Source of the DNA: Candidatus Bathyarchaeota archaeon
GTDB lineage: Archaea; Thermoproteota; Bathyarchaeia; 40CM-2-53-6; RBG-13-38-9
Length of the DNA: 6,135 nucleotides
Direction: 5' to 3'
Assembly: GCA_026015225.1 (NCBI GenBank)
Contig: JAOZGV010000025.1
Span: 1 to 6,135 of the forward strand
The notes beneath the pieces were generated by a model. The model had not been told where the DNA came from. It was given only the letters and a program-made list of their open reading frames with translations, and ran no database searches. A program made the translations under genes and the position numbers. Positions 4,612-6,135 of the stretch are shown here, one piece after another. Each line of letters opens with the position of its first letter. The stretch's first letter is position 1.

Positions 4612-6135
4612 ATGAAATTCAAGAATAATAAATTGAGAAAATCATTAAATCCTAGACCAACATTAACTACGCCTAGTAAATATAAAACGAAAATTCAAAA
4701 CAAGATAACAATTTGCGATACTACCCTAAGAGACGGAAATCAGGGATTTGGAATTAATTTATCATTAGAAGATAAAATAAAAATTACTCGAAAGCTCTCT
4801 GATTTTGGAATCAAACTTATCGAAGGTGGCTGGCCAGGGACTTCAAATATAATAGATCATGAATTTTTTAAAAAAATCAAGAAAGAAAAGATTAAATGCA
4901 AAGTATCTGCAGTAGGTATGACGAGAAGAGCAGATATTGATCCAAATGAAGATGAAGGGCTAGAAATATTAGTAAATAGTGGGGCAGATTGCATTACATT
5001 AGTTGGCAAATCTTGGAAGCTTCATGTCGAAAAGATCCTTGAGACATCTCTGGATGAAAATTTAAGGATGATCTCGGAATCGATAAAATATATTAAAAGT
5101 CAGAATTATGAAATCATTTTTGATGCTGAACATTATTTCGATGGTTACAAAGAAAATCCAGAATATGCATTAGAAACTCTTAAAGAAGCTGAAAGAGCAG
5201 GAGCTTCTGATATTATTCTATGCGATACACGGGGGGCCTCAATTCCTAACGAAGTATACGAGATAACAAAACTGACAAATAAAATCATAAAAAAACCATT
5301 GGGGATTCATACTCATAATGATAGAGGATTGGCTACTGCTAATTCTTTACAGGCATTTATGGCAGGCGCTTCACACTTCCAGGGAACGATTAATGGAATA
5401 GGGGAAAGGTGTGGAAACGCCAATCTTATCGAATTCGTAGGTAATCTTGAATTTGGATTTGGAATCAATACAGACTTAAATCTTGAAATGCTTACCAGTC
5501 TTTCAGATTATGTTTATGAAATTTCAAACTTAAATAAAAATCACTATCTACCATTTGTTGGAAGGTATGCATTTGCTCACAAGGCTGGATTACACGGACA
5601 TGCTGTGCAGAAAATTCCCTCTGCTTATGAAAATATTGATCCTTCGCAGGTTGGGAATAAAAGGACGATCCTAATATCTTCACAAGCTGGTTTAGCAAAT
5701 ATCGTATCAAAAGCAAATGAATTTGGATTTAAATTAAAAAAGGATGATCCTAGAGTATTAAAGATTCTTAAAAGAATCAAGGATCTAGAAGCATCAGGCT
5801 ATCATTTTGAAAGTGCGAATGCAAGTTTGAATTTAATATATGCAAAAATCTTAGGTAAAAAATTGGAATTCTTTAACCTACTTAATTGGAGAGCTTATGT
5901 AATTGGAGAAAGTAATAAGATTGTTTCTGAAAGCGTTGTAAAACTTTCAATGAATGATCGAAAAACTATGGCCGCCGCTGAAGGAAATGGTCCAGTAAAT
6001 GCTTTTGATATAGCGTTGAAGAGAGCTCTTGAATCATATTACCCGGAATTATCGGAAGTAAATCTTACTGGATATAGAGTCAGAGAGATCAATGTTGAAA
6101 AAGGTACGGCAGCGGCAGTTCAGGTTTTTATAGAA
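4612..6135 (+). CDS. cimA: (R)-citramalate synthase, 3' end cut by the window
   Basis: The enzyme condenses pyruvate with acetyl-CoA to (R)-citramalate, the first step of the threonine-independent route to 2-oxobutanoate and isoleucine. The frame is open for 508 codons to the window edge; relatives of this branch (TIGR00977 type) are around 520 to 530 residues, so only the last few codons should be missing. The catalytic TIM barrel covers about residues 32-300. It shows DTTLRDGNQGFG (36-47, catalytic Arg40 and metal-binding Asp41), EGGWPG (71-76), VGKSWKLHVEKIL (131-143), DAEHYFDGYKENPEYAL (171-187), GIHTHNDRG (231-239, metal-binding His233 and His235) and NGIGERCGN (261-269). HKAGLHGHA (323-331) belongs to the linker subdomain. 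Residues about 400-508 form the LeuA-type allosteric dimer domain, with AAEGNGPVNAFDIALKRAL at 455-473; in relatives it binds the end-product amino acid. EGGWPG, the WKLHV segment and DAEHYFDGY distinguish it from isopropylmalate and homocitrate synthases. The first 30 residues are a Lys/Arg-rich extension not usual in the family. GTG at 4606 is an alternative start (510 codons so far). Assignment is very secure. Confidence 0.93.
   Translation, partial: MKFKNNKLRKSLNPRPTLTTPSKYKTKIQNKITICDTTLRDGNQGFGINLSLEDKIKITRKLSDFGIKLIEGGWPGTSNIIDHEFFKKIKKEKIKCKVSAVGMTRRADIDPNEDEGLEILVNSGADCITLVGKSWKLHVEKILETSLDENLRMISESIKYIKSQNYEIIFDAEHYFDGYKENPEYALETLKEAERAGASDIILCDTRGASIPNEVYEITKLTNKIIKKPLGIHTHNDRGLATANSLQAFMAGASHFQGTINGIGERCGNANLIEFVGNLEFGFGINTDLNLEMLTSLSDYVYEISNLNKNHYLPFVGRYAFAHKAGLHGHAVQKIPSAYENIDPSQVGNKRTILISSQAGLANIVSKANEFGFKLKKDDPRVLKILKRIKDLEASGYHFESANASLNLIYAKILGKKLEFFNLLNWRAYVIGESNKIVSESVVKLSMNDRKTMAAAEGNGPVNAFDIALKRALESYYPELSEVNLTGYRVREINVEKGTAAAVQVFIE

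Noticed and set aside
5492..5716. 74-residue open frame on the minus strand
   Set aside because: It is antisense to the conserved citramalate synthase linker region (HKAGLHGHA) and has no independent signs of coding.
4612..6135. 2-isopropylmalate synthase or homocitrate synthase
   Set aside because: The DTTLRDG and HTHND motifs are shared, but EGGWPG, the SWKLHV segment and DAEHYFDGYKENPEYAL are specific to the citramalate synthase branch.
1..6135. CRISPR array, insertion sequence, toxin-antitoxin or defence system
   Set aside because: There is no regularly spaced repeat series, transposase, terminal inverted repeat pair with target duplication, or nuclease-like gene. The genes are metabolic, regulatory and membrane functions with uniform composition.

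Overview
This is an AT-rich window (roughly one third G+C) with compact, mostly single-gene transcription units. It most likely comes from an archaeon. Arginine is coded mainly by AGA and isoleucine often by ATA. Most genes lack a Shine-Dalgarno (SD) sequence but carry a TATA/box A-like element about 25 to 30 bases upstream of the start, as in leaderless archaeal transcripts. A run of T follows a stop codon where a terminator is expected. An Asgard or Bathyarchaeia/TACK-type archaeon is my guess for the lineage; the sequence alone cannot settle it.

Layout. Positions 1-184 (minus) hold the N-terminus of a dihydroorotate/dihydropyrimidine dehydrogenase (PreA-like) flavoenzyme that runs off the left edge. 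It is divergent from a 342-residue winged-helix regulator (352-1380, plus), across 167 bases that carry two perfect palindromes. A class I aminotransferase of the bacterial/archaeal aspartate aminotransferase type follows (minus, probable start 2594). A very short divergent promoter region separates it from a uroporphyrinogen-decarboxylase-fold protein (plus, probable start 2708, stop 3832). That gene converges with a YqaA/DedA-like membrane protein (minus, 3851-4423). The right end is an almost complete (R)-citramalate synthase (plus, 4612 to the edge), absent only its last few codons. Its 5' leader can fold so that its own ribosome binding site is paired.

How the genes relate. Two of them belong to amino-acid metabolism: citramalate synthase opens the threonine-independent route to isoleucine, and the aminotransferase handles aspartate or related amino acids. 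The dehydrogenase and the winged-helix protein look like a target and regulator pair by arrangement only. The URO-D-fold protein is not a typical haem enzyme and its substrate is unknown. No operon is visible. I see no mobile element, CRISPR array, tRNA, rRNA or defence system. The points most worth attention are the regulatory DNA between the first two genes, the citramalate synthase leader, and the uncharacterised helical domain of the regulator.
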